A program made the translations under genes and the position numbers. 64,000 bases of DNA from the NCBI RefSeq assembly GCF_017939625.1, contig NZ_JAGKTC010000001.1, positions 310,413-374,412 on the forward strand, in the 5' to 3' direction. Source of the DNA: Pseudoxanthomonas helianthi. GTDB taxonomy: Bacteria > Pseudomonadota > Gammaproteobacteria > Xanthomonadales > Xanthomonadaceae. The notes under the pieces were generated by a model. The model was not told where the DNA came from and ran no database searches. It was given only the letters and a program-made list of their open reading frames with translations. Positions 55,370-64,000 of this stretch are shown here, piece after piece. The first letter of the stretch is position 1; each line of letters opens with the position of its first letter.

Positions 55370-56494
55370 ATGACCGAATCCTCGCCGACCCCCGCCCCGC
55401 CGCAATGGCGCACCGACCCGGACGACCCGGCGCGCGCGCTGCTGCTGGGCGACTGGAGCCTGGCCACGGCGCTGTCGCTGGGCGAACGGCTGCGGCAGAT
55501 TCCCGACGGCACCCGCATCGTCGATGCCAGCGGCATCGACCGCATCGACTCGGCCGGCGTCCTGCAACTGCTGCGCTTCGCCAAGCGCCGCGAGCTGCCG
55601 CTGGAGAGCCTGCAGTTCCGCGACGAACACCAGGCCCTGGTCTGCACCATCGAGGATGTGGTCGACGAGCGCCCCAGGCGCGCACGCGACTATGGCTTCC
55701 TCGCCGCGCTGGCCCGGCTCGGCCAGCGCGTGCACGTCAATGCCGGCGAGGTCGTCGCCCTGCTCGGCTTCACCGGCGAGAACCTGGTCAAGCTGCTGCG
55801 CGTGCTGCGCCAGCCGCGCCGGCTGCGCCTGACCGCGACGGTCAGCCATATCGAACAGGTCGGCCTGGATGCGCTGCCGCTGGTCGCGCTGCTTTCCTAC
55901 CTGGTCGGTGCGGTGATCGCCTTCCTCGGCGCCACCGTGCTGCGCGATTTCGGCGCGGAAATCTTCGTGGTGGAACTGGTCAGCTTCGCCTTCCTGCGCG
56001 AATTCGCCGTGCTGATGACCGCCATCGTGCTGGCCGGCCGCACCGCCAGCGCGTTCACCGCGCAGATCGGCGCGATGCAGTCCGGCGAGGAAATCGATGC
56101 CATCCGCACTCTCGGCCTGGACCCCATCGATTTGCTGGTGATCCCGCGCCTGCTGGCCCTGCTGGTCAGCCTGCCGCTGCTGACCTTCGTCGCGATGCTC
56201 GCCGGCTTGGCCGGCGGCGTGACGGTCGGCGCGTTCAACCTGCATATTCCGCCGCAGCAATACCTGGCGCGCATGCACGAAACCATGGAGCTGCGGCATT
56301 TCCTCGTCGGCATGTCGAAGGCGCCGGTCTTCGCGATGGTGATCGGCCTGATCGGCTGCCTGCAGGGACTGCAGGTACAGGGCACCGCGCAGTCGGTCGG
56401 CGAGCGCACCACCTCCAGCGTGGTGCAATCGATTTCGCTGGTGATCGTGATCGACGCCATCGCGGCGTTGTGGTTCATGCAGATGGACTGGTGA
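55370..56494 (+). CDS. MlaE-family ABC permease with fused N-terminal STAS domain
   Basis: This 374-residue protein has a soluble STAS-like domain (about residues 15-105; SGIDRIDSAGVLQLLRFAK is its core). A MlaE permease domain follows (about 130-374) with five or six helices, including FLGATVLRDFGAEIFVVELVSFAFLREFAVLMTAIVLAGR. In the E. coli Mla system the STAS protein is the separate subunit MlaB, whereas here it is joined to the permease. The operon continues with the ATPase, an MlaD-like protein and a lipoprotein. It probably moves phospholipids or other lipids across the periplasm; the direction is not decided by sequence. Confidence 0.88.
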   Translation: MTESSPTPAPPQWRTDPDDPARALLLGDWSLATALSLGERLRQIPDGTRIVDASGIDRIDSAGVLQLLRFAKRRELPLESLQFRDEHQALVCTIEDVVDERPRRARDYGFLAALARLGQRVHVNAGEVVALLGFTGENLVKLLRVLRQPRRLRLTATVSHIEQVGLDALPLVALLSYLVGAVIAFLGATVLRDFGAEIFVVELVSFAFLREFAVLMTAIVLAGRTASAFTAQIGAMQSGEEIDAIRTLGLDPIDLLVIPRLLALLVSLPLLTFVAMLAGLAGGVTVGAFNLHIPPQQYLARMHETMELRHFLVGMSKAPVFAMVIGLIGCLQGLQVQGTAQSVGERTTSSVVQSISLVIVIDAIAALWFMQMDW

Positions 56495-56499
56495 GCGCG

Positions 56500-57312
56500 A
56501 TGGAACCTGCGAGCGACCCGTCCCCGATCGTTTCCGTGCGCGGCCTGCGCAACCAGTTCGGCGCGCAGGTGGTGCACGACGCGCTCGACCTGGACGTGCG
56601 CCGCGGCGAGATCCTCGGCGTGGTCGGCGGCTCGGGCACCGGCAAATCGGTGCTGATGCGCTCGATCCTCGGCCTGCGCCGGCCCGAAGCCGGGCAGATC
56701 CGCGTGTTCGGCATCGATGCGCTGTCGTCCGACCCCCGCGACCGCCAGCGCATCGAGCGCAACACCGGCGTGCTGTTCCAGGACGGCGCGCTGTTTTCAT
56801 CGCTGACCGTCGGCGAGAACGTGGAAGTACCGCTGAAGGAACACCACCCCGAACTGCCGGACAGCTGGCGCTACGAACTGGCGCTGCTGAAGGTGAAGCT
56901 GGCCGGGTTGCCGGCCGACGCCATCGACAAGCTGCCTTCGCAATTGTCCGGCGGCATGCGCAAGCGCGCCGGCCTGGCCCGCGCGCTGGCGCTGGACCCG
57001 GGCCTGCTGTTCCTCGACGAGCCCACCGCGGGGCTGGATCCGATCGGCGCATCGGCTTTCGACGAACTGATCCGTACCCTACAGCGCGCGCTGGGCCTGA
57101 CCGTGTTCCTGATCACCCACGACCTAGACACCCTGTACGCTATCTGCGACCGGGTCGCGGTGCTGGCCGAGAAGAAGGTGATCGCGGTCGGCACGCTGCC
57201 CGAGATCGAACGGCTGGACCATCCGTGGGTACGCGAGTATTTCCACGGGCCGCGGGCGCGCGCCGCGCGCGCGCAGACCGAGCGGCAGTTGTCCGCTTTG
57301 CGAGGAGCTTGA
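56500..57312 (+). CDS. MlaF-like ABC ATPase
   Basis: This 270-residue ATPase powers the MlaE-like permease. Walker A is GGSGTGKS (43-50), the signature LSGGMRKRAGLARAL is near 147, and Walker B is LLFLDEPTAGLDP. The H-loop reads LITHDLDTLYAICDRVA. I chose the ATG at 56500. A GTG at 56491, overlapping the permease stop codon as GTGA, is equally possible because this genome uses such overlaps elsewhere. MlaD-like follows without a gap. Confidence 0.93.
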   Translation: MEPASDPSPIVSVRGLRNQFGAQVVHDALDLDVRRGEILGVVGGSGTGKSVLMRSILGLRRPEAGQIRVFGIDALSSDPRDRQRIERNTGVLFQDGALFSSLTVGENVEVPLKEHHPELPDSWRYELALLKVKLAGLPADAIDKLPSQLSGGMRKRAGLARALALDPGLLFLDEPTAGLDPIGASAFDELIRTLQRALGLTVFLITHDLDTLYAICDRVAVLAEKKVIAVGTLPEIERLDHPWVREYFHGPRARAARAQTERQLSALRGA

Positions 57313-58239
57313 ATGGAAACCAAGGCCAATTACGTGCTGATCGGCGCCTTTACCCTGCTGACCGGGATCGGCATGCTGCTGTTCGGGCTTTGGGCGGCGA
57401 AGTATTCGAGCGACCGCACCTGGCAGGACTACCACGTGGTGTTCCGCGAAGCGGTCACCGGCCTAAGCGTCGGCAGCCCCGTGCAGTACAACGGCATCGC
57501 GGTCGGTTCGATCACCAAGCTGTCGCTGTCGCCGAACGACCCCGGCCAGGTCGTCGCCCGCCTGCGGGTCGACGCATCCACGCCGATCAAGGCCGACACC
57601 CGCGCCAAGCTGGCGATCACCAGCCTGACCGGCCCGACCATCATCCAGCTGACCGGCGGCACGCCGCAGTCGCCCGCGCTGACCGCAGTGGACCGCAGCG
57701 AAGCGCCGCTGATCCAGACCACGCCTTCGGCGCTGCAGAACATCTCCGATACGGCCAACCGCATCGTCGAGAGGCTGGACACGGTGTTCAGCGACAAGAA
57801 CGTCGCCAGCATCGGCAATACCTTGCAGAATCTCGACGACATCAGCAGTTCGCTGGCTGCGCAGAAGGACGACCTGCGCGCATTGATCGTCAACGCGCGC
57901 GAAGCCGCGGCCAAGCTCGACACCACGCTGGCCACCACCAACGGCACGATGGAACGGCTGGACCGCAACCTGGTCCAGCAGCTGCCGCAACTGGTGAACA
58001 AGCTGGACGGCACGCTGGCGAAACTCGATTCCGCCGCGGATAACGCCGACGCGATCCTCGGCGAGAACCGCACCGCGATCAACAGTTTCGCCAACGACGG
58101 GCTGGGCCAGTTGGGTCCGACCCTGACCGAATTGCGTTCGCTGGTGCGCGACCTGCGCCGGATCAGCGACCGCCTGGAAGGCAATCCCGCACGTTACCTG
58201 CTCGGCCGCGACGCACCGAAGGAGTTCGAACCGAAATGA
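57313..58239 (+). CDS. MlaD-like MCE-domain substrate-binding protein
   Basis: This 308-residue protein has one N-terminal membrane helix (about 7-29) and an MCE domain (about 36-115, with VGSPVQYNGIAVGSITKLSL). A long helical coiled-coil region follows (ADNADAILGENRTAINSF), as in longer MCE proteins. MCE rings form a lipid tunnel beneath the outer membrane. The start at 57313 is preceded by GAGGAG. The gene overlaps the lipoprotein gene by four bases (ATGA). Confidence 0.92.
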   Translation: METKANYVLIGAFTLLTGIGMLLFGLWAAKYSSDRTWQDYHVVFREAVTGLSVGSPVQYNGIAVGSITKLSLSPNDPGQVVARLRVDASTPIKADTRAKLAITSLTGPTIIQLTGGTPQSPALTAVDRSEAPLIQTTPSALQNISDTANRIVERLDTVFSDKNVASIGNTLQNLDDISSSLAAQKDDLRALIVNAREAAAKLDTTLATTNGTMERLDRNLVQQLPQLVNKLDGTLAKLDSAADNADAILGENRTAINSFANDGLGQLGPTLTELRSLVRDLRRISDRLEGNPARYLLGRDAPKEFEPK

Positions 58240-58886
58240 AGCCGGCATCCCTGACGCGGAAAACCCTGCACATCGCCTTCGCCGCCGCGAGCCTGTCGCT
58301 GCTGGCCGGTTGCTCGATCCTCGGTAGCGGCCCGAAAAGCGGTCCGGCGACGATCTATGCGCCGAACGTGCGCGTCGCCGCCGACGCGTCGTGGCCCACG
58401 GTCGACTGGTCGCTGGCGCTCGCTCCGCCCAGCGCCGCGCGCATCGTCGATGGCGCCCGCATAGCGGTACGCCCCACTCCCGACGAACTGCAGGTGTACA
58501 AGGGCGCGGTGTGGGCACAGCCGGCCACCGGCCTGCTCGAAGACGCGCTGCTGCGCACGCTGGAGGATTCCGGGCGCATCGCCTCGGTCGCGCGCATCGG
58601 CGCCGGCGCCCGCGCGGACTACCGCTTGCTGATGGACCTGCGCCGCTTCGAGGCCGACTACGCGGGGCGAGCCGTGCCCAGCGCGACCATCGAGGTCAAC
58701 GCCAAGCTGATGCGCATGCGCGACCAGCGCATCGTCGCCACCCGCACCTTCCTGCAGGCCCAGCCTGCCGCCGACGTCGAGGTGCCGCAGGTCGCCACCG
58801 CGTTCGAGCAGGCGCTGTCCGCGATCACCCGCGATCTCGCCGGCTGGTCGTTGCAAAGCGGCCAGGCCGATGCGTCTGCCCGATGA
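58236..58886 (+). CDS. ABC-type transport auxiliary lipoprotein (PqiC/MlaX-like)
   Basis: This 216-residue protein has a lipobox L23-A-G-C26, so it should be lipidated and inserted in the outer membrane. The mature part begins with a Ser/Gly spacer and then the PqiC/ABC_trans_aux fold (RIAVRPTPDELQVYKGAVWAQPATGLLED, YRLLMDLRRFEADY). Such lipoproteins dock the MCE assembly to the outer membrane. A periplasmic MlaC shuttle is not encoded in the operon, so the layout is closer to Pqi than to Mla. The last base of MlaD overlaps its start. Confidence 0.87.
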   Translation: MKPASLTRKTLHIAFAAASLSLLAGCSILGSGPKSGPATIYAPNVRVAADASWPTVDWSLALAPPSAARIVDGARIAVRPTPDELQVYKGAVWAQPATGLLEDALLRTLEDSGRIASVARIGAGARADYRLLMDLRRFEADYAGRAVPSATIEVNAKLMRMRDQRIVATRTFLQAQPAADVEVPQVATAFEQALSAITRDLAGWSLQSGQADASAR

Positions 58887-59040
58887 ACAAGCATAAGCGA
58901 ACACAGGTGCGTTGCAGCCAATACTACACATCGAGTCGCCAACGGATTCGGCCAGCTGACCCAACATTTGTCTCTCATCGAGCGGCAGGTTGCGGTGCGA
59001 CCATTTGCTAGAATGCAAACATGTCGAGCCGAGACAATCG

Positions 59041-60579
59041 ATGCATTTTCTGAAGACGCATGCATGGACGTTTGCTTTGGCGAGCCTCGCCGCGCTCGCA
59101 ATCTACTTTTTTGAAGGGCACGCAGGGCTCAACCTTTGGGACGAGGGATACCTTTGGTACGGATCGCAGCGAGTGGTGCTCGGCGAAATGCCCATGCGCG
59201 ATTTCTACGCCTATGACCCGGCTCGCTATTACATAACCGCCGCAGTCATGCGCGGCTTGCATAGCGACGGGATCATTGCAGTTCGAATAGCCTCCTACGC
59301 ATTCCAGGCCCTTGGCATCTGGACCCTTCTGATCGCCCTCAAACGCGACCACACGCACATTTCACAATGGAACACCCTTCTCGTACTGATCCTGGTACTG
59401 CTGTGGATGTTCCCTCGCCACAAGCTTTTCGATGTATCGACCACCATCATGGTAGTCGCCGCGCTGGCGGCCTGGATTCGGCAACCTGACTCACGAAGGA
59501 CCCTGCTGCTTGGCGCAATGGTCGGCTTGGCTGCATGCATGGGCCGCAACCACGGACTGTATGCCGCTGTTGCGGCCGCCCTCGCATTACTGGTCGTACC
59601 GCAAGCGCCCATCTCCCAGAAATGGAAATCTTTCGCCGTACTGGCTGTTGGCGGCACGCTTGGATATTCGCCTATGCTGCTTGCCATGGCATTTTCCCCC
59701 GGCTTTGCTTCATCGTTTTTCGAAAGCATCCGCATGCTCTTCGAGATTGGGGCGACCAATCTTCCCATTTCCGTGCCGTGGCCATGGCTAGTCAGGATCG
59801 ACAGCGGCCCGGGCGTGCTGCTTCGTGATGTCGCTATCGGCCTGAACTTCGTCTTCTTGCTGGCGTTTCCGCTATTGGCACTGGTGTATCTGTGGAAGAG
59901 CCGCCAAGGCCTGCGCCCACATGCGTCAATCACGATTGCTGCCGTCCTAGTCGCATTGCCCTATGCACATTTCGCAATCTCCAGGGCGGATGTGTCGCAT
60001 CTGGCACAAGGGGCCATCCCTGCCATAATCGCAGCCGCAACATGGAACTGGCCATCGAGAAAGTCGACGTGGGCAGTGGGAGCCGTCCTGCTACTCAATG
60101 CATTGGTCGTAATGCTTCCGATGCATCCGGGCTGGCAAGCACGCAAAGAGTCGTGGAAGGAAATCCGCATCGTCGGCGGAGAGCAATTGGTGCTGCCCCC
60201 CAGCACCGCGATGGAGATCGGCGCCCTCCAAAAAACAGTCGAGCATTACGCCGGCTCGAGCAACCCTTTCGTGGCGACACCCTACTGGCCGGGGGCGTAT
60301 GCCCTGATGCGCCGGAAGTCGCCAATGTGGGAAATCTACTCACTTGTACCCCATGGTCCTACGTTTCAGTTAGCCGAAATCCAGCGCATCCGCTCCGCTC
60401 ATCCAGCCCTGATCCTGCTGCAAGATTATGAGATCGACGGAATGCCGCAGCGGCGATTGGCCGCGAATCAGCCGCTTCTCTATCAGTACCTAGTCACTGA
60501 ATACGCCAGCCTTCCCGCAGACCCCTCCTTGCCTTCGGTACGCATCCTCATCCCGCCTGCCACCCAAACAGCGGACTAA
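59041..60579 (+). CDS. GT-C type membrane glycosyltransferase-like protein
   Basis: This 512-residue polytopic protein has about eleven membrane helices. An acidic pair, D34-E35 (NLWDEGYLWYG), sits in the first periplasmic loop, the place of the catalytic Asp in GT-C enzymes such as PMT and ArnT. The C-terminal 120 residues are soluble. Lipid-linked sugar transfer is likely, but neither donor nor acceptor is predictable. Codon use is looser than in its neighbours, with many A/T third positions, and the flanks are AT-richer. This suggests a transferred gene. A TAGAAT at 59009-59014 is a possible -10 box. The gene stands alone between the lipid-transport operon and ETF-QO. Confidence 0.65.
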   Translation: MHFLKTHAWTFALASLAALAIYFFEGHAGLNLWDEGYLWYGSQRVVLGEMPMRDFYAYDPARYYITAAVMRGLHSDGIIAVRIASYAFQALGIWTLLIALKRDHTHISQWNTLLVLILVLLWMFPRHKLFDVSTTIMVVAALAAWIRQPDSRRTLLLGAMVGLAACMGRNHGLYAAVAAALALLVVPQAPISQKWKSFAVLAVGGTLGYSPMLLAMAFSPGFASSFFESIRMLFEIGATNLPISVPWPWLVRIDSGPGVLLRDVAIGLNFVFLLAFPLLALVYLWKSRQGLRPHASITIAAVLVALPYAHFAISRADVSHLAQGAIPAIIAAATWNWPSRKSTWAVGAVLLLNALVVMLPMHPGWQARKESWKEIRIVGGEQLVLPPSTAMEIGALQKTVEHYAGSSNPFVATPYWPGAYALMRRKSPMWEIYSLVPHGPTFQLAEIQRIRSAHPALILLQDYEIDGMPQRRLAANQPLLYQYLVTEYASLPADPSLPSVRILIPPATQTAD

Positions 60580-60743
60580 TCCCGCTGGCAAGTGCCTCCC
60601 CAATTGCGACAGGGCAACGGCAAGAACTCGGACCATCCGGCCAAGCCGCCTCGTCGATTTCGCCAGAACCGCATTTGCCGTCCCCACGCCAAAGCCACGA
60701 CAATGATCCTTCGCAACCAGGTAAGCGCAGACGGAGCCCACCA

Positions 60744-62414
60744 ATGAACCAGGATCCAGCCATCGAACGCGACGTGATGGAGTACGACGTCGTCACCGTC
60801 GGCGCGGGGCCGGCCGGTCTGGCGTTCGCGATCCGGCTCAAGCAACTGGCGGCGGAAGCGGGCCGCGAAGTCTCGATCTGCGTGCTGGAAAAAGGCTCCG
60901 AGCCGGGCGCGCACATCCTGTCGGGCGCGATCATGGACCCGAAGGCGCTGAACGAGCTGTTCCCCGATTGGAAGGAACGTGGTGCGCCGCTGAAACAGGC
61001 GGTGACGAAGGACGAGTTCCTGTTCCTCGATGAAACCGGCGCGAAGGCCACCCCAAACTGGCTGCTGCCCGAGTGCTTCCACAACGAAGGCAACTACATC
61101 GTCAGCCTGGGCGCAGTTACCCGCTGGCTGGCGCAACAGGCGGAAGCTCTCGGCGTGGAAATCTTCCCTGGCTTCGCCGCGGCGGAGGTGCTGTACGACG
61201 AGGCGGGCGCGGTCAAGGGCGTGGCCACCGGCGACATGGGCATCGGCAAGGATGGCCAGCCGACCGACCAGTACCAGCGCGGCATGGAACTGCATGCGAA
61301 ATATACGATCTTCGCCGAGGGCTCGCGCGGCCAGTTGGGGCGCCAGTTGATCGCGAAATACAAACTGGAGGAGGGCAAGGATCCGCAGAGCTACGGCATC
61401 GGCATCAAGGAGCTGTGGCAGGCGGATCCCGCGAAGCACCAGCCTGGCCTGGTCGTACACACCGCCGGCTGGCCGCTGGACGGCGACACCTATGGCGGCT
61501 CGTTCCTGTACCACGCCGACGACGGCAAGATTTCGATCGGCTTCGTGGTCGGCCTCGACTATAAGAACCCGTGGCTGAGCCCGTTCAACGAATTCCAGCG
61601 CTTCAAGACGCATCCGGCGATCCGCAAGCATCTGGAAGGCGGCAAGCGCATCGGCTACGGCGCGCGCGCGATCACCGCCGGCGGCCTGCTGAGCCTGCCG
61701 AAGACCGTATTCCCCGGCGGCGCGCTGGTCGGCTGCGAAGCCGGCTACCTCAACGCCAGCCGGATCAAGGGCAGCCATGCCGCGATCAAGACCGGCATGC
61801 TCGCCGCCGAGGCGGCATTCGCGGCGCTGGGCGAAGGCCGCCAGCGCGACGAACTGTCGGCCTATCCCGCCGCGTTCGAGAAGAGCTGGTTGCATGCCGA
61901 ACTGCTGCAGTCCAAGAACTTCAAGCAGTGGTTCAAGAAGGGCCGCACCTTCGCCACGTTGATGACCGGCATCGAGCAATGGCTGCTGCCGAAGCTGGGT
62001 ATCCGCAACCCGCCATGGACGATCCATCGGCAGAAACCCGACTACGCTTGCCTGGAACCGGCGGCGACGCAACCGAAGATCGAGTACCCGAAGCCCGACG
62101 GCGTGCTGACCTTCGACCGCCTCAGCTCGGTGTTCCTATCCAGTACCTACCACGACGAGAACCAGCCGGCGCACCTGACGCTGAAGGATCAGTCGGTCCC
62201 GGTCGAAGTGAACCTGCGCGAATATGCGGGTCCCGAAGCACGCTACTGCCCCGCGGCCGTGTACGAATTCGTCGGCGAAGCAGGAAACGAACGCCTGCAG
62301 ATCAACGCTGCCAACTGCGTGCACTGCAAGACCTGCGACATCAAGGACCCGACCCAGAACATCGTCTGGGTAGCCCCGCAGGGCGGCGGCGGGCCGAATT
62401 ACCAGAACCTGTAA
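60744..62414 (+). CDS. Electron transfer flavoprotein-ubiquinone oxidoreductase
   Basis: This 556-residue membrane-associated enzyme passes electrons from ETF, fed by acyl-CoA dehydrogenases, to ubiquinone. The FAD motif is VGAGPAGLAFA near residue 20. The 4Fe-4S cluster ligands are C502, C525, C528 and C531 (YCPAAVYEF and NCVHCKTCD). ETF-QO hallmarks include LEKGSEPGAHILSGA, AEGSRGQLGRQL and TFDRLSSVFLSSTYHDENQP. The ATG at 60744 is the likely start; an open extension to 60675 is Arg/Pro-rich. ETF subunits are not in the window, but in Xanthomonas-type genomes they often sit near xanA/xanB, in keeping with the next gene. Confidence 0.95.
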   Translation: MNQDPAIERDVMEYDVVTVGAGPAGLAFAIRLKQLAAEAGREVSICVLEKGSEPGAHILSGAIMDPKALNELFPDWKERGAPLKQAVTKDEFLFLDETGAKATPNWLLPECFHNEGNYIVSLGAVTRWLAQQAEALGVEIFPGFAAAEVLYDEAGAVKGVATGDMGIGKDGQPTDQYQRGMELHAKYTIFAEGSRGQLGRQLIAKYKLEEGKDPQSYGIGIKELWQADPAKHQPGLVVHTAGWPLDGDTYGGSFLYHADDGKISIGFVVGLDYKNPWLSPFNEFQRFKTHPAIRKHLEGGKRIGYGARAITAGGLLSLPKTVFPGGALVGCEAGYLNASRIKGSHAAIKTGMLAAEAAFAALGEGRQRDELSAYPAAFEKSWLHAELLQSKNFKQWFKKGRTFATLMTGIEQWLLPKLGIRNPPWTIHRQKPDYACLEPAATQPKIEYPKPDGVLTFDRLSSVFLSSTYHDENQPAHLTLKDQSVPVEVNLREYAGPEARYCPAAVYEFVGEAGNERLQINAANCVHCKTCDIKDPTQNIVWVAPQGGGGPNYQNL

Positions 62415-62426
62415 CCGCGTAAATCC

Positions 62427-62505
62427 GCGGGAGCGGGCCCTGCCCGCGATGATTTTCGCCGGATAACCCGTCGATAAAAGCATCGCGGGCAGGGCCCGCT
62501 CCTAC
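62427..62505. repeat. SMAG-like inverted repeat (GCGGGCCCTGCCCGC type)
   Basis: GCGGGAGCGGGCCCTGCCCG opens it and CGGGCAGGGCCCGCTCCTAC closes it, and each arm is itself a small palindrome. The left end has GCGG instead of GTAG. It separates the convergent ends of ETF-QO and xanB. Confidence 0.85.
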
Positions 62506-62511
62506 GAAGCC

Positions 62512-63924
62512 TTACCTACGCCCGTAGACGTCGTCCAAGCGAACGATATCGTCTTCGCCCAGATAGCTACCGGACTGCACTTCGATCAATTCCACCGGCG
62601 CGTCGCCGGTGTTGCGCAAGCGGTGCACGCTGCCCAGCGGGATGTAGGTGCTCTGGTTCTCGTGCAGATCGAACACCTTGTCGTCGCAGGTCACTTCCGC
62701 GGTACCCGAAACCACGATCCAATGCTCGGCGCGCTTGTGGTGCTTCTGCAAGCTCAACGCCGCGCCCGGATTGACCACGATGCGCTTGACCTGGAAGCGC
62801 TCGCCCATGTCGATGGAATCGTAGCTGCCCCACGGCCGGTAGACCTTGCGGTGGAAGAGGTGTTCCTGCCGGCCGGCCTGTTTCAGCTTATCGACGATGA
62901 TCTTGACGTCCTGCACGCGGTCCTTGCGCGCTACCAGGGTCGCATCGGGCGTATCGACGATGACCAGGTCTTCGACGCCGAGCGTCGCGATCAGGCGTCG
63001 CTCCGACGCGCGCACCAGGCTGTCGCGCGTATCCACCGCGATCACGTCGCCCTCGGTACGGTTGCCGTCGCCGTCGCGCTCGGCGACCGACCACAGCGAC
63101 GACCACGAGCCGATGTCGCTCCAGCCGCAACTGACCGGAACGACCGCGGCACGCGCGGTCTTCTCCATCACCGCATAGTCGATGGAATCGTTGGGGCTGG
63201 CCGCGAAAGCATCGGCATCGACGCGAATGAAGTCGAGATCCCCACGTGCGGCGACATGGGCCTTGCGCACGGCGTCGAGCATCGCCGGCGCATGCGCAGC
63301 CAGCTCATCGAGGTAGCGCTGCGCCTTGAACAGGAACATGCCCGAATTCCAGGCGTAGCCGCCATCGGCCAGATAGGCCTCGGCGGTGGCCAAATCCGGT
63401 TTCTCGACGAAGCGCGCAACCTTGAAGCCATCTTCGCCCAGTGCTTCGCCGCGGGCGATGTAGCCGTAGCCGGTTTCCGGATAATCGGGCTGGATGCCGA
63501 AGGTCACCAGCCAACCCGCTTCGGCCAGCGCCAACGCGCGTTCTACCGCATCGCGGAACGCGGCCTCGTCTTCGATCAGGTGGTCCGCCGGCAATACCAG
63601 CATCATCGCTTCGGGCGATGCGGCGATCAGGTGCAAGGCGGCCAGCGCGATCGCCGGTGCGGTGTTGCGCGCGAGCGGTTCCAACAGGATGCCGCCGCTG
63701 GGAATGCCGATGCCCTGCAACTGCTCGCCGACCATGAAGCGATGGTCGTCGCTGCATACCGTCACCGGCGCCTGCGCGCCGGGCAGGCGGCTGGCCCGCA
63801 GTACGGTTTCCTGGTACAGCGAATGCTCGCCAACCAGGGCGAGGAATTGCTTGGGCAGGTTCTGCCGCGACAGCGGCCACAGGCGCGAGCCGCTACCGCC
63901 GCTGAGGATGACCGGATGAAGCAT
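62512..63924 (-). CDS. xanB: Mannose-1-phosphate guanylyltransferase/mannose-6-phosphate isomerase
   Basis: This 470-residue bifunctional enzyme has a nucleotidyltransferase domain (MLHPVILSGGSGSRLWPLSR at the N-terminus, LVLPADHLIEDE, FVEKPD) that makes GDP-mannose. A left-handed helix segment and a C-terminal cupin isomerase domain (VNPGAALSLQKHHKRAEHWIVVSGTAEVT) follow. It matches XanB of Xanthomonas and AlgA/ManC of other proteobacteria, enzymes that feed exopolysaccharide and O-antigen synthesis. I chose the ATG at 63924, which places the nucleotide loop where the family has it. Its usual partner xanA (phosphoglucomutase) may lie just outside the window. Confidence 0.94.
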   Translation of the reverse strand: MLHPVILSGGSGSRLWPLSRQNLPKQFLALVGEHSLYQETVLRASRLPGAQAPVTVCSDDHRFMVGEQLQGIGIPSGGILLEPLARNTAPAIALAALHLIAASPEAMMLVLPADHLIEDEAAFRDAVERALALAEAGWLVTFGIQPDYPETGYGYIARGEALGEDGFKVARFVEKPDLATAEAYLADGGYAWNSGMFLFKAQRYLDELAAHAPAMLDAVRKAHVAARGDLDFIRVDADAFAASPNDSIDYAVMEKTARAAVVPVSCGWSDIGSWSSLWSVAERDGDGNRTEGDVIAVDTRDSLVRASERRLIATLGVEDLVIVDTPDATLVARKDRVQDVKIIVDKLKQAGRQEHLFHRKVYRPWGSYDSIDMGERFQVKRIVVNPGAALSLQKHHKRAEHWIVVSGTAEVTCDDKVFDLHENQSTYIPLGSVHRLRNTGDAPVELIEVQSGSYLGEDDIVRLDDVYGRR

Positions 63925-64000
63925 GGTGCGTGCCTGCAATGGGTTGCACGCATCATAGCAATCGCGCACCGGGGTCCGGGCGTGAGGTTCAGGCCGCCTT

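Overview
The window is bacterial, visibly GC-rich chromosome, with G or C in almost every third codon position. It is densely coding and has short intergenic gaps. Gene content and context point to a gammaproteobacterium of the Xanthomonadales, around Lysobacter, Luteimonas, Stenotrophomonas and Xanthomonas. The main signs are GTAG-bounded inverted repeats of the kind called SMAG in Stenotrophomonas, an H1-like Lys/Ala-repeat histone, an XrvA/Bv3F-type H-NS protein, an SAH riboswitch before ahcY, a yybP-ykoY Mn riboswitch before a UPF0016 gene, and ETF-QO next to a xanB-type mannose-1-phosphate guanylyltransferase. I saw no tRNA, rRNA, CRISPR array, prophage, integron or intact insertion sequence. 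This is mostly ordinary core chromosome with a few accessory islands.

Layout. 1-5.4 kb: edge of an Npt1/Npt2-like transporter, a GMC oxidoreductase, a class-C beta-lactamase-fold hydrolase, an SRPBCC protein and the H1-like histone. 5.4-6.3 kb: a gap holding a compact unannotated transcription unit (perfect -35 box, about 190 nt, terminator). 6.3-10 kb: glycine cleavage gcvT-gcvH, a small unknown protein, and an SPFH/NfeD membrane pair. 10-12.7 kb: an ECF sigma factor, its probable anti-sigma factor and a double-PDZ protein. 12.8-16.5 kb: Fur-controlled hemP back to back with a Mn-riboswitch exporter, then a diguanylate cyclase and a nucleoside transporter. 16.6-21 kb: dusB, a small secreted protein, a YdjM-type membrane protein and a vanadium-haloperoxidase-like protein with a damaged active-site motif. 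21-26 kb: an ECF sigma factor translationally coupled to a 1411-residue Ser/Thr kinase with a beta-propeller-like sensor and a C-terminal module like those of Planctomycetes and Verrucomicrobia.

26-28.5 kb: an OlsF-like fused acyltransferase coupled to an LpxH-like phosphoesterase. 28.7-37.5 kb: the methyl cycle (metK, ahcY, metF) interleaved with uup and ppc. metK and ahcY share an upstream sequence motif. 37.5-41.5 kb: a secreted protein, a two-component system, a possible sRNA and rimK. 41.9-50.9 kb: lptFG divergent from pepA-holC-valS, then the pssA-holD?-rimI operon. 51-55.3 kb: two DUF4124 proteins, proS, H-NS and a ThrE-type exporter. 55.4-58.9 kb: an Mla/PqiC-like lipid transport operon. 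59-64 kb: a lower-GC GT-C membrane protein, ETF-QO and xanB.

How the parts work together. MetK makes SAM, AhcY removes SAH and MetF supplies methyl-THF, so three enzymes of one cycle lie within 9 kb, with an SAH riboswitch gating ahcY. LptFG, the Mla-like operon, PssA, the OlsF-like enzyme and the LpxH-like enzyme all serve the envelope. Palindromic repeats sit in at least twelve places, mostly at gene ends. One lies in frame inside uup, and one supplies the stop codons of two convergent genes.
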